From Lactarius indigo (Eukaryota > Basidiomycota > Agaricomycetes > Russulales > Russulaceae), in the NCBI GenBank assembly GCA_025766275.1, contig JAFKAC010000073.1, forward strand, positions 1 to 64,000: a stretch of 64,000 bases of DNA, given 5' to 3'. Within the stretch, counting starts at the first letter, position 1; each line of letters starts with the position of its first letter. Below the pieces are notes generated by a model that saw only the letters and a program-made list of their open reading frames with translations, was not told where the DNA came from and ran no database searches. Made by a program: the position numbers and the translations under genes. Shown here piece by piece: positions 47,301 to 55,756 of the stretch.

Positions 47301-49102
47301 CTCGCGCTGATTGGACCGATAGGCCTTCCCCTATCCCACAAGTGTCGTTAAGACTAGACCAATTCAAGCAAGCGCGACAGCGCGCTTTCTCCTGCATGCT
47401 CCGGGCACAAAAGTCATGGGTCAAACACAAAGATACGCCCAAGTTCAAAGAAGGAGACCTTGTGTGGCTGGAAGGACGCCACTTACGTACCCATCAACCA
47501 ACCGCAAAACTAGCGGCTAAACGACACGGACCATTTAAGGTCATCCAGGTGATGTCCCCTGTCAATTATCGACTTGAACTTCCCACGCAGTGGAGCATCC
47601 ATGATGTGTTCCACATAGATCTTCTCACACCTTATCACGAAACACCCACGCACGGACCAAACTATCAGCGCCCACCACCTGATTTGGTCGATAACGAAGA
47701 AGAATACGAAGTCGAGAAGATTCTGGACTCTCGGCGATTCGGAAGAAGACGTCGACTCCAATACCTTGTCAAATGGAAGGGCTACCCGGATTCAGACAAT
47801 CAATGGATAGATAAGGATGACGTATTTGCCGACGAAGCCGTTCGGAACTTCAAACATTCTAACCCCGACAGAGAAACGCATATAAGGGTAGCCTCCTGTC
47901 GTGATAAGTCCCCATCTCTCATTCACCCCATGTCCTCTACCCGACGCAATGACCAGCTCGCACTCCTCTCTACCCTTGTCAACGACTCCTCCGCCACGCT
48001 TGTCAACCCCGACTCCACCATCAACGCCACAGCCCATGGAGCTGCGGCTGGAGGCAGTACCACCGTGCAGCATGAGGAAGACGGCCCTATCACTGGTGAA
48101 GAACTGCACCAGACACTGCAACGATTCCCTATGCCCCTACAGGGAACTCTCAACGACGATCCAGCAACAACTCAGCCAGCACCTCCGCCAATGTACGCCC
48201 TCACAAACCCCAACACCGGTGAGCCCGAAGCCTTCCTCACAGAAGACGAGCTTTTTCGGCTTCAAGCAGCTGTCCCGCGCGGTGAAACCGCCCAACGCCA
48301 TGCAGAAGTACGAACAAGAATGGAAGGAAACGGCGGCGCGGTGGCAGCGGGAGCAACTGCATATCGCCGCTTGCCGATGTCAGATGATGAAGGAGCGGAA
48401 AGAGTATTGGACGAAGATGAGGATGAAGACGAGCTTGGAGACCACTACCCCATCAGGCACGCATTCCTTAACCATGCATTCTACGCTGAAGATCCAGCCG
48501 CCACTCCCTACCTCGTCGACGCAGCGGGGGGGCCCTTACACAGAGGACGAGTCACCGTGGCACAAGCGGCTCGTTATACACCAATGGGCGAACGAGACCC
48601 CGCAACCAGGGCCGTCGTCCCTGAAGGGTTCCGGGTCAATAGAGGACCCGATTACATTCCGTTCCCGATCAAACTCCCCAACGGACCGACGGTACAAGCA
48701 TCCCACGTACAGGTTATCCGAGGAGGAGACCCCTTCGTACTCGGACTAGCTCCGGGATCGGGTTTCCTTTACGGTAAACCCCTCTACGCCACTCCTCACC
48801 TCCCTAAAAACAACCGCGCTTTCATCCCGCACGAGGAGTATTTCATGCTCCGCGATCGACACCCCACCGACGTGCTGCTTATGCGCATTGGGGATGTCAC
48901 CCTCACTCAAGAACTGCGACGGTTCCGGCAGCTCGCCTTCGCCGAAGACCAACTGGAGAAGCGGATGCGGCAGTTACAGATGGAGAAGGAGATGGCAACC
49001 ATGGACAAAAAGGACAGTCTTTACCGGTTGGAACGTGCTAACATACTGGCAAGAATGGAGGATGAGGCGGAACGAATGAGACAGGAATCAGTAGCGGACT
49101 AG
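44297..49102 (+). CDS. pol: Pol polyprotein of G6, intact
   Basis: 1601 codons in the -1 frame of gag. The protease DSGA is at residues 52-55. RT carries SPYASSFFFIKKKDGKL and YMDD at about 414-417. RNase H starts VDASGFATGAVLL near 565. The integrase finger (HHNSPVYGHPG...CAECQQHK) spans about 778-820, and the DDE residues are in VDFITKLP (852), VISDRDPRF (914) and DGQSERTNQW (949). The chromodomain (YEVEKILDS...LVKWKGYPDSDNQW) lies at about 1135-1185. A further 400-residue tail of unknown role follows, with an acidic patch, the block VRGGDPFVLGL-like (IRGGDPFVLGLAPGSGFLYG) and a terminal coiled coil. The copy appears enzymatically complete. Confidence 0.93.
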   Translation: MEKGGFSGRLNPSAWVRAVNCNSVIMTRYRSMRVPVSIRTSYAMADIQALVDSGATHCFMKPSFAKRMGLGTKQLDILKKIWNIDNTENKSGRITHYTDVDVQTKGIHKEIRFLITDIGNEDIVLGYPWLAIYDPHIKWSQAAIHEDMLPIIIRSTNPYIKTTPVVASTTVQNDDYEVVHSCVITDEQRQQFEEGCRIRATATDLAIAAQQYVTKAELPPEYREFERLFSEEASDRFPPSRPWDHAIEFKPGTADAIDCKIYPMTQEEDKKLREWIDEQLKKGYIRPSKSPYASSFFFIKKKDGKLRPVQDYQKINAVTIRNQYPLPLISDLITDLSNAHIYTKLDVRWGYNNVRIKEGDEEKAAFKTRYSLFEPTVMFFGLTNSPATFQTMMNFIFRDIMAKHEQRGTVIRVYMDDIGIATGLNHSLSDHIEAVKDVLRVSAEHDLYYKLEKCLFHSPRMDYLGVILEKGVTRMDPVKISGIKDWPTPTKVKDVRSFLGFCNFYRPFIRGFATKARPLNKLTRKDAEWHWGTEEEKAFQDLKTLVTSEPVLAHPDLTQQFELEVDASGFATGAVLLQCKTDGKRHPIGYYSSTLNEAERNYDIYDLELLAIVKAFRHWRPLLAGSPHKIKVFSDHLNLQYWKSPQKISRRVAREVLELSEYDFEIHHIKGTSNGRADALSRRPDYDQGENDNEGITVLPESVFARATTLDELQHPHWRPEILPVEMTPEHPIYEQDIAKLKPWVDAHKLKDIEGTWYKDGRRVVTGGIHDKRTIIAAHHNSPVYGHPGIKRTLQLTERHYWWPQMKNDVQDYVKGCAECQQHKVNLRPIRAPLQPIYPKPEALPFETIAVDFITKLPISWGYDSILTVTDHDCTKAAVFIPCNEEITAEGTAALYVSHVFPRFGLPSRVISDRDPRFASKFMREICKILGISQNISTAYHPRTDGQSERTNQWLEQYLRFWVNERQDDWVRYLPMAEFTHNNWPNETTRESPFFLLSGFNPRADWTDRPSPIPQVSLRLDQFKQARQRAFSCMLRAQKSWVKHKDTPKFKEGDLVWLEGRHLRTHQPTAKLAAKRHGPFKVIQVMSPVNYRLELPTQWSIHDVFHIDLLTPYHETPTHGPNYQRPPPDLVDNEEEYEVEKILDSRRFGRRRRLQYLVKWKGYPDSDNQWIDKDDVFADEAVRNFKHSNPDRETHIRVASCRDKSPSLIHPMSSTRRNDQLALLSTLVNDSSATLVNPDSTINATAHGAAAGGSTTVQHEEDGPITGEELHQTLQRFPMPLQGTLNDDPATTQPAPPPMYALTNPNTGEPEAFLTEDELFRLQAAVPRGETAQRHAEVRTRMEGNGGAVAAGATAYRRLPMSDDEGAERVLDEDEDEDELGDHYPIRHAFLNHAFYAEDPAATPYLVDAAGGPLHRGRVTVAQAARYTPMGERDPATRAVVPEGFRVNRGPDYIPFPIKLPNGPTVQASHVQVIRGGDPFVLGLAPGSGFLYGKPLYATPHLPKNNRAFIPHEEYFMLRDRHPTDVLLMRIGDVTLTQELRRFRQLAFAEDQLEKRMRQLQMEKEMATMDKKDSLYRLERANILARMEDEAERMRQESVAD
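44309..44315 (+). promoter_or_regulatory. Putative -1 frameshift heptamer GGGTTTT, gag/pol of G6
   Basis: The gag codons GAG GGT TTT contain G_GGT_TTT. The pol frame (-1) is open from 44246, and after the slip it reads TTT TCA GGA into the conserved GFSGRLNPSAWVRA start of pol. The gag stop is at 44325-44327. Confidence 0.62.
47946..48749 (+). other. Open +1 frame overlapping the G6 pol tail
   Basis: 267 codons from the first ATG (open from about 47901), entirely inside pol in the +1 frame. The first 130 residues are Ser/Pro/Thr-rich. An amphipathic helix follows (KYEQEWKETAARWQREQL, 48303-48356), and the end reads SSLKGSGSIEDPITFRSRS. The helix pattern W-x6-W-x3-QL-x-[IL]-A-x2-R and the LKGSG-x-I-x-(D/S)PITF end recur in the +1 frame of the diverged G5. 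No known domain. It could be a third, overprinted protein. Confidence 0.45.
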
Positions 49103-49134
49103 TGAGGTGGGCCTCACTCCTGAAAAGGGGGTGA

Positions 49135-49635
49135 TGTTACGGTACGGACTTGGTGACTCATTACACACGACCCATGACCGGTTATGACTACGGTCCGGTA
49201 TCAGCATTAGTCATGGACTCTTACTTCGTATCAGTCAGCATAGTAGTTCGCATGTGATTGTGACTCATGTATGACTCATTCCTAGGATAGCTGTACTAGG
49301 GTTCGAGCTAGTTACGCTATTGGTTACATACTATTCGAGCGGCGCTTTAAAGCCCGCGTGTATATGTATAAGTAGTCGACTCGGAAGACCAAGAGTCCCC
49401 ATCTTGGTCTTCTTCAATCCACCACTTGACTTGTCTGTCTTAGTCGTTGGCTAAGAGTACTTCTGTTTCTATCCACCAAGGAATAGTGCCTCTATATCTT
49501 ACGCTGCAGCGTGTGCCAGAGCGCCCCTGTTCAGCTTGCGTTGGGTTGACACGTGATCCCCATTCGCCTGATTTTCGCTAAGTCGATTACACCGTCTTCG
49601 TGTCCAAGTCGGACTAACGCCGGTGGAGCGTAACA
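49135..49635 (+). repeat. 3' LTR of G6
   Basis: 501 bp, apparently identical to the 5' LTR. It directly follows the polypurine tract. Identity of the two LTRs indicates very recent insertion or gene conversion. Confidence 0.95.
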
Positions 49636-50664
49636 TAGATGAGACGCATGCCGCGTTCCTCAATCATCTCTCGGACCCCATCGACCTTGTGTATCGCCGC
49701 GTTGTCCATTACAAGAACTGAGTTGGGCAGTGGGTATGGCTGCATGCGGTCGAGCAGCCCTTCGATGAAAGTTTGGAAGTCGGCTCCAGTTATCGCATGG
49801 TCAAAGACATCAGCATGAAGGATGCCATCGAGGGACAGCGCGGGAAGGATAGAATACCTGTGGAAGTTAGACAATACAGCCTCGGAAAAACAACAATCAC
49901 TTACCGTGTACCCCGTACAAAAAATTCTCGGCGACGTGCACGGTCTCCCCGTTGAGCCCACGCGAAAGAACGCCTCAGAGTCATTCGATTGAATGAACTC
50001 TCGTCTGCAAAAACCAGTTGATGGGCTTCGTAGTGCTCGCCGATGAGCACTTTGTAGGCGATGCGTTCATCCTCGTTTTGCTCAATGGCTGGCCGTGTGA
50101 TCTGTCGACTTTCAAGTTCCAGTAATTCCGGGGGTTATGATCAAGTCACTTACCGTCTTCATAGTGTATCCCATTCGCCAGAGCGTCCTCCAAATTGTTG
50201 CAGTCGAGACCTCAATTTCAGTGACCCTGAAGAGCTGTGTCTGCAATTCCTCGAGTGAGATGTCGGGTTGCCGCAGTATACAGCCCTCAATAAACTGAGG
50301 ACCATAGTCAGTGCGGTGTCGCAACAAAAAGGAAAGAACGAACGTGTGAATCAAGACCATCAAGGAGACGTGGCCGGCCTGGGCATACTGGTATCCGAAC
50401 CACTTCACCTGTTGCAAGGTACGTCGCCCTCAACCGTCTCATAGATCGCTCACTGATGCCCAGATACTCTTCTATCTCAGCATCAGATACCCCTTGATGA
50501 GACATGCGCAAGGCCACCTCCTTGATTTCTTGAGAAAAGTGACGACGATTGCGCATTGACAGTGATGGGAAGTGGGGCGATGGGGGAAAAAGAAAAAAAA
50601 AAAAGATAAGCCTTATTTTTTTTCGATCGGATCTCAGATAACTGGTTATCCTTGACCCCCGCTC

Positions 50665-50719
50665 ACTCAGCCCGCTAGTAGCTTTTCCGAAAATCGGACT
50701 ATCGATATGAAAACGGCTG
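50665..50719 (-). repeat. Right terminal inverted repeat of the Tc1-type transposon
   Basis: 55 bp identical to the reverse complement of the left end. It ends 330 bp upstream of the ATG of P450 copy 2, so the transposon lies close to that gene's promoter. Confidence 0.95.
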
Positions 50720-51049
50720 TAACTTTGACTCCGACCCTTCGTTCTGGTACTTCTCGTGCTGGGATATACTGTACTCAGCGCCTGAAGTCTGACGCATCGC
50801 AAGCCGCTTCCAATCGAAGCGGGGAGATGTTTGATTTTCTGATTTTGTTCTTTTTTTGGATTCTGATTTTGTTCTCGGCGCCGTCTTTGAGTTTGCAAGT
50901 GTCATCTGGAAATTATAGTACGTAACAACTGCAGGGAGCGGGCTTTACTGTAATCGAGCTAGCTACCCGTCTGTCTGGGACCACTGTTGTATTTATGGTC
51001 ACCCGCTGGCAGCCTGGCACCCTTTCACGAAATCACTGCCTTTACTTCG

Positions 51050-52922
51050 ATGCCTGCAAGTATCGGTGACCACATTACCCACCCTGCTATAGCTCTTCTC
51101 GTCGCCTTCACACTCTGGCTCATAGTCAGACGGGCTCAGAGAGCCTTTCGCACTCTCCCACCAGGTCCCAAAGGGCTTCCCATCGTTGGCGACGTTCTTC
51201 ATATCGCAGATCTGGATTGGTTGATGTCACCACAACGAAGGGACGAATACGGTGATACATCACACTTCTAATCTCTCTAGAAACCTGCTCATAATAATCC
51301 TTTCAGGTGAGATGATGTATGTAAGCGCCCTTGGACAGGGAATTCTCGTTATCAACAGTCCACGCGTTGCCATCGATTTACTCGAAAAACGATCAAATAC
51401 ATATTCTAATCGACCGCGCTACATCTCCGCAAGCGATTTCTCGACAAAGAACCTGTTGCTTTCCCTGGCACCCTATGGAGACCTGTATGCCATCAACATT
51501 CCGTCTATCATCTTGCGTTGATATTTCACAGATGCCGCCGCTTCCGTCGTCTTGCCGTGGAAGGATTTTCCAAATCAGCCGTTCGACACTTCCACCCTAT
51601 TCAAAATCGCGAAGCCATTATGTTGGCGCTTGCGCTGATTAACAATCCTTCTACTCTGGGGAAGCATCTCAAACGACACGCGGGATCCGTAATGCTGTCC
51701 GTCAATTACCATTTTCCGCCAGTAGATTCAGAAGATGACCCCGTTGTCGTCCGAATCGCAAAACAAGTGGAGCGCTTGTTGCACGAGGTGCAGCCTGGGG
51801 CACGTCTAGTTGAGTTTTTCACTTGGATGAGATATGTTCCGAGCAGGTCCCTATATTATTGCATTCATTGTGTATTTCCTCTTACATGCCGCTTAGATTC
51901 GCCAAGTGGAAACGGGATGCGGAGTACTGGTTCATCCAAGATTCACTCATGTATGAAGATCTTCTCGGAAAAGTCGCAAATGATTTGGTAAGTTCTCGTA
52001 GTAGTGTCGCGCTGATGAGATGGGTCATATGTTTTTGCATCAGGCGAACGGAATCGATCGGCCAAGCTTTGGTGCTACAGTGATTCAAAGTCGGAGTACA
52101 CATGACCTTTCAGAACGTGAGCAGGCTTGGCTCGTTGGTACCATGGTGTAAGTCCCTAAATATGTGTTTCCAAACACCACGAGAATCGTAATAATCTGCC
52201 ACAGGAGCGCGGGTGGAGAGACGACATCTACTACGCTCCTTTGGTGGGTTCTAGCCATGCTCGCGTATCCCGAGGTCCAAACCAGGGCGCACGCCGAGCT
52301 TGATGAGGTGGTTGGCAGCGCTCGCCCACCGACATTTGCCGACCTACCCTCCCTCCCATATATTCGTGCGATGGTCAAAGAGACACTGCGATGGTCGCCT
52401 ACTACTCCCTTGGGCGTGCCGCACGCGTCGACTGAGGATGACTGGTACGAGGGCATGTTCATTCCTAAGGGCACCATCTGCTTGCAGAATATGCGCATGC
52501 TCAACTTCAACCCGGATGTGTTTGGGAGCAACGCGATGGACTTCGACCCGTCTAGGTATCTGGACGAGAAGGGGCAGGTCAAGGCAGTGATGGTAGGCCG
52601 AGAAGAGGGCCACATGTCATTTGGGTTTGGGCGGCGGATGTGTCCTGGTAGGTTTGTTGCAGAAGGGACACTCGCAATCGACCTTGCAACGCTTCTTTGG
52701 GCTATGCGATTCGAGCGTGGTGAAGACGCACGGGGTCAGTTGGACGTGCGGACTATGGTTCACTCTGGCGTGACTTCGTACGTGGCTTTTGCTCGCTCCT
52801 TTGACGGGCTTATACTAATAACTAGTTGGCATAGCCAACCTCGACCTTTCGAGTACAAGATAATCCCTCGGTTTACGGAGGCTGAAGGTTTGTTGAAAGA
52901 TACGCTGAATGTGTACGGGTGA
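51050..52922 (+). CDS. Cytochrome P450 monooxygenase (copy 2)
   Basis: Six exons (51050-51251, 51307-51484, 51532-51846, 51897-51987, 52044-52147, 52205-52922) give an unbroken 535-residue protein. All introns sit in the same places as in copy 1 and exons 2-6 have identical lengths, so the two are recent paralogues. Seen in order are the membrane anchor, the hinge LPPGPKGLPIVGD, the I-helix AGGETT, KETLR (ExxR), FDPSRYL and the heme loop FGFGRRMCPGR. The C-helix reads CRRFR where copy 1 has WRRFR; this Trp normally contacts a heme propionate. The substrate is unknown. Because the right end of the Tc1-type transposon is 330 bp upstream, its promoter may be altered. Confidence 0.9.
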
Positions 52923-53551
52923 AGGGAAGAGCTCTACGCCGACGATGTTATAGTATGATCCTATTGTCATGATGTTTTGGTTTTGGTTTGTGGCTGTTCC
53001 CCACAACAACAAAGACAAAAAACGACTCGAAGAGTGCGCAAAAGAAGGCAGGTAGGTGTGTACAATAGCAAAAAGGTGAAGTGGCCCTAGTGTAATAGCA
53101 GCGAGAAGCCTCAAGCACCTTGGTCGATATGGGTCATGTTGTTGGAGTGTTCAGCCACACACGACGCACCAGCGTCGGACAGTTTCGGGCCGGTTGGACC
53201 GGCAACACATGAACGCGTTAGGTCGGGCTCAGTTGCTCGACCGCGGACTTGACCGCGGACTCAAAATCTACTCTATAAAAATAATTTTCCCTTACACAAA
53301 TACTTCGCAGCCACGTAGTACAACCTCAGCCTTTTCTCCCAAACAGCTGAGGTTAGTAGTTTACTCTATTCCTTTCCGTCTTATGGTACTTTTACGTACT
53401 GTGTACTTAGTCGCGCATTCTCGCGCTCCTACACATGTTACATAACGTCGAGCTGAAACAGTTACAAACTACAGTCAGGGATTACAGATTACACAATTGG
53501 GATCTGACAGAACCAAGTGTGTCACCTGACTGACTAAGGGAAGTGAAGCTA
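52923..53551. other. Intergenic region after P450 copy 2
   Basis: No gene seen. CCTCAGCCTTTT...AGCTGAGGTTAG (53325-53357) resembles the CCTCAGCTTTT...GCTGAGGTAAG stretch at 55755-55795. Confidence 0.45.
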
Positions 53552-53838
53552 CAGCGGTTTTCATAACGATAGATACCTTGCGACAAATTTTCACACACAG
53601 TGGGGTTCCTCGGCAACCGTGCCGAGTTTTCTTACTATAAAAATAATTATATTAATTAAAAAGTAAATCTGTTGCGACGCCAGCAAAAGCTGACAACTGA
53701 TTCCATAACCCCAATACTGCATGATAACCCAATTTCCGAAGAGTTTTCCCTCGACTTAAGTATGAACCCCGCTCTGGGGTTTTGGGAGTCCGCCTGTGTA
53801 TCCAAAATGGAAGGTATCTATCGTTATGAAAACCGCTG
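53552..53838. mobile_element. MITE related to the Tc1-type transposon
   Basis: A 287-bp element with perfect 28-bp inverted repeats (53552-53579, 53811-53838) beginning CAGCGGTTTTCATAACGATAG, flanked by TA on both sides (53550-53551, 53839-53840). The first 21 bases match the ends of the 39373-50719 transposon at 19 positions. There is no coding capacity; it contains an inner palindrome (TCGGCA..TGCCGA-like, 53611-53628) and an AT-rich middle. Confidence 0.9.
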
Positions 53839-53934
53839 TAACGAAGTATCTGAGTCATAGTTTGGATGTGAGTTTGATGCGGTATCTGGCTGGTGAGTAG
53901 ACTCAGATTAAGATCAACAGGTGAGAGTTCGGTG

Positions 53935-54918
53935 CACACTATGGTCCATTGTGGCGTGCCGCGTGACTGCGTATGTGACTTTGCTTGCCCCTTTGGCGGG
54001 TACTAGTGATTTGCCGGCCCAGCCTGGAAGCCGGAAGCCAGCCCAAGCCAGCCGCTGGAAGCCAGGCCGAGCTGGAGCCGTAAGTCAGGCTTTTGCGGCC
54101 TGTGGCTCAGGCTTGAAATTCTCTGGGCCGGGGGATACGGCCTGCATCTCGGCTTCAAAATTGCAGGCTACAGGCCGAAAAAAAATAAAATCAAACAACT
54201 GCCAGTCACAGTACATGTTGCCAACCTCCTCACAGTATGTACGCCCCCATTCTCTGTATGCTGCCCCTCTCTGATTCACCATCTAGTCGTCAAGTTCTCC
54301 TAACGTTTGAGCTCTGTGTCAGTGTGGCTCATTATTTTAATTCTCCAGCTTTCTGCACTTGTGCGCGGCACTATTGGCTGGAATAAAACGTGTTCCCAAC
54401 TCATGCGACTAGTTATATGAAGTTTCGTGTCACGCGCAAATGTGCATGATTATTTCGACCACCTTCAACCACCCAACCTCGTTTCTGTTCCCGACCCCAC
54501 CGCATGTCCACGCACGTTTAGCCCTTCAAGAGCAACACGTCCCTAACTATTGCAAACCAATATATGATGGCGCACGTCCCGCGGACGCGTGCGCAACACC
54601 TTGCGATGTATCGCATGCCCCAAGACCTGCACATGTCTTGGGTCTTTGTTCCTCTCAAAAATTCCCAAAGCCACGGCCTGAAAGCCGGGCCAGCCCAAGC
54701 CATGGGTGGCGGCTCAGGCCTCACATTTTCCAGGCCTAAGCCTCTCAAAGCTGGGCCTAAGCCGCAGCTTTCAGGCCAAGCCGGGCCGGCAAATCACTAG
54801 CGGGTACATATTGACAACTAGTTGGCACAGCCACCCTCGACCTTTCGAGCACAAGACTAACTCCTCGGTTTACGGAGGCTGACGGTTTGCTGAAAGATAC
54901 ACTGAATTTGTACGGGTG
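53935..54918 (+). pseudogene. P450 3' fragment, interrupted by a non-autonomous hAT
   Basis: 53935-54003 resembles the stretch of copy 2 coding for TMVHSGVTSYVAFARSFDG. After the hAT insert, 54808-54918 continues with the equivalent of TSWHSQPRPFEYK... to KDTLNLYG-stop. Both parts carry substitutions and lack upstream exons. It is a third P450 relic of the local cluster. Confidence 0.85.
54004..54799. mobile_element. Non-autonomous hAT element (796 bp)
   Basis: The ends are perfect 17-bp inverted repeats (TAGTGATTTGCCGGCCC). The element is flanked by the 8-bp duplication GCGGGTAC (53996-54003 and 54800-54807), diagnostic for hAT. Subterminal regions are crowded with GGCCTGA/AGGCC/AAGCC words in both orientations, probably transposase-binding repeats. 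No transposase frame is present. It differs from the autonomous hAT at 13491, whose ends are CAGTGTTG, so another hAT family must supply the enzyme. Confidence 0.93.
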
Positions 54919-55094
54919 AAGGGGCCCCAACCTAGTAGTACTAGAAACAGGTACTACTAGTAGTCTATCGCTTCGTGCGAATCGTGCCCAGGACTCGGAG
55001 GACATGGTCCTCACAACAGAATGCACAATAGACATGGCGACTCAGTGTCTGCGCATACTAGCAGGGCAGAAACTGAGGCCTACACTACTAGGGG

Positions 55095-55745
55095 GAAGGG
55101 ATTAAATAACGACTATAACTGTATAATAGGAGGTTATGCTCTGCGGAAGCAGAGCGACGGAATAACGAATCCGCCGACGAGTACGACCGGGAGGCGTAGG
55201 CTGGGCATCTGAACGACTCGAATAACAAATCGAGTCTCTGCGGTTACCGAGATAATAAGTACGAGGACTTGCGCGGGTCTGCACAACGTCCACACGAATC
55301 ACAAAATAATACAAAATCACTTCAACAGAATAAGGGTCGCATTATCCATGGGACAGTTTCATTATGAGTCTTCTGTTATGGTAAGATTTACTTTTTATAA
55401 AATATTGTGTATATAATACTATTACTACTATCATAGCGCTCATGAAACGATTTGTTTCCTCAACCATTTCCGCATTTTCTGTTGAAGTGAGTTCTAATAT
55501 TATCTTATCGATTGTTTCCTTCGTACCTGTATGGACTGTGTGCAAACCCGCGCAAGTCCGTTTGATTTACTGCCTCGGTTTGTTATTTTCGTGCGTTCGG
55601 ATGCCGGACCGTATGTCCCGGATCCTCTCCCGGTCGTACTCGGCCGCGGATTCACTATACCGTCGCTCTGCGGAAGCAGAGCATAAAACTTCCAGCTATA
55701 CAGTTTATATTTCCTACAGTTATATAAGTCTCTACTTCCTCTCAG
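55095..55745. mobile_element. Fold-back element with about 200-bp inverted arms
   Basis: The left arm (about 55095-55295) and right arm (about 55540-55745) are diverged reverse complements. Shared landmarks are TGCTCTGCGGAAGCAGAGCGACGG, written here as TGCTCTGCGGAAGCAGAGC then GACGG (55135 and reversed at 55665), GAGTACGACCGGGAG, and GACTTGCGCGGGT(C/T)TGCACA. TCACTTCAACAGAA (55318) and TTCTGTTGAAGTGA (55477) form an inner pair. No coding frame. Ends and target duplication could not be fixed. Confidence 0.6.
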
Positions 55746-55756
55746 TAGTACCTCAG

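Larger units (their letters stand above)
41826..49635 (+). mobile_element. Full-length, very young Ty3/Gypsy chromovirus (element G6)
   Basis: A 7810-bp element with two 501-bp LTRs that look identical base for base by eye, and a perfect TAGAT duplication (41821-41825, 49636-49640). The order is LTR, self-complementary primer site, gag, pol (protease, RT, RNase H, integrase, chromodomain, tail), polypurine tract GAAAAGGGGGTGA (49122-49134), LTR. The pol frame is open for 1601 codons. The only visible damage is a TGA near the start of gag. Confidence 0.97.
41616..50556 (-). pseudogene. DD34E transposase (DDE_3 type), split by a Gypsy insertion
   Basis: On the minus strand the exons are 50556-50344, 50294-50154, 50101-49905 and 49857-49636; the last continues at 41820-41616 on the far side of the Gypsy. 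Without the insert it would be 325 residues with no stop. An N-terminal helix-turn-helix (MRNRRHFSQEIKEVALRMS, ISERSMRRLRATYL) precedes a second DNA-binding helix set. Catalytic residues are Asp in FADESSFNR, Asp in VLVMDNAAIH and Glu in [11 protein letters not shown], with 34 residues between the last two. The Gypsy duplicated TAGAT inside the [12 protein letters not shown] junction. The introns are 47-52 nt. Confidence 0.88.
39373..50719. mobile_element. Two-gene Tc1/mariner-type DNA transposon with nested Gypsy
   Basis: Perfect 55-bp inverted repeats (39373-39427 and 50665-50719) start CAGCCGTTTTCATATCGATAG and are bordered by TA on both sides (39371-39372, 50720-50721), the target duplication of the IS630-Tc1-mariner superfamily. 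Without the Gypsy insertion (41826-49635 plus one 5-bp duplication) it measures about 3.5 kb. Two convergent genes lie inside: an unknown protein on plus (39739-41521) and the transposase on minus (50556-41616). Confidence 0.93.
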
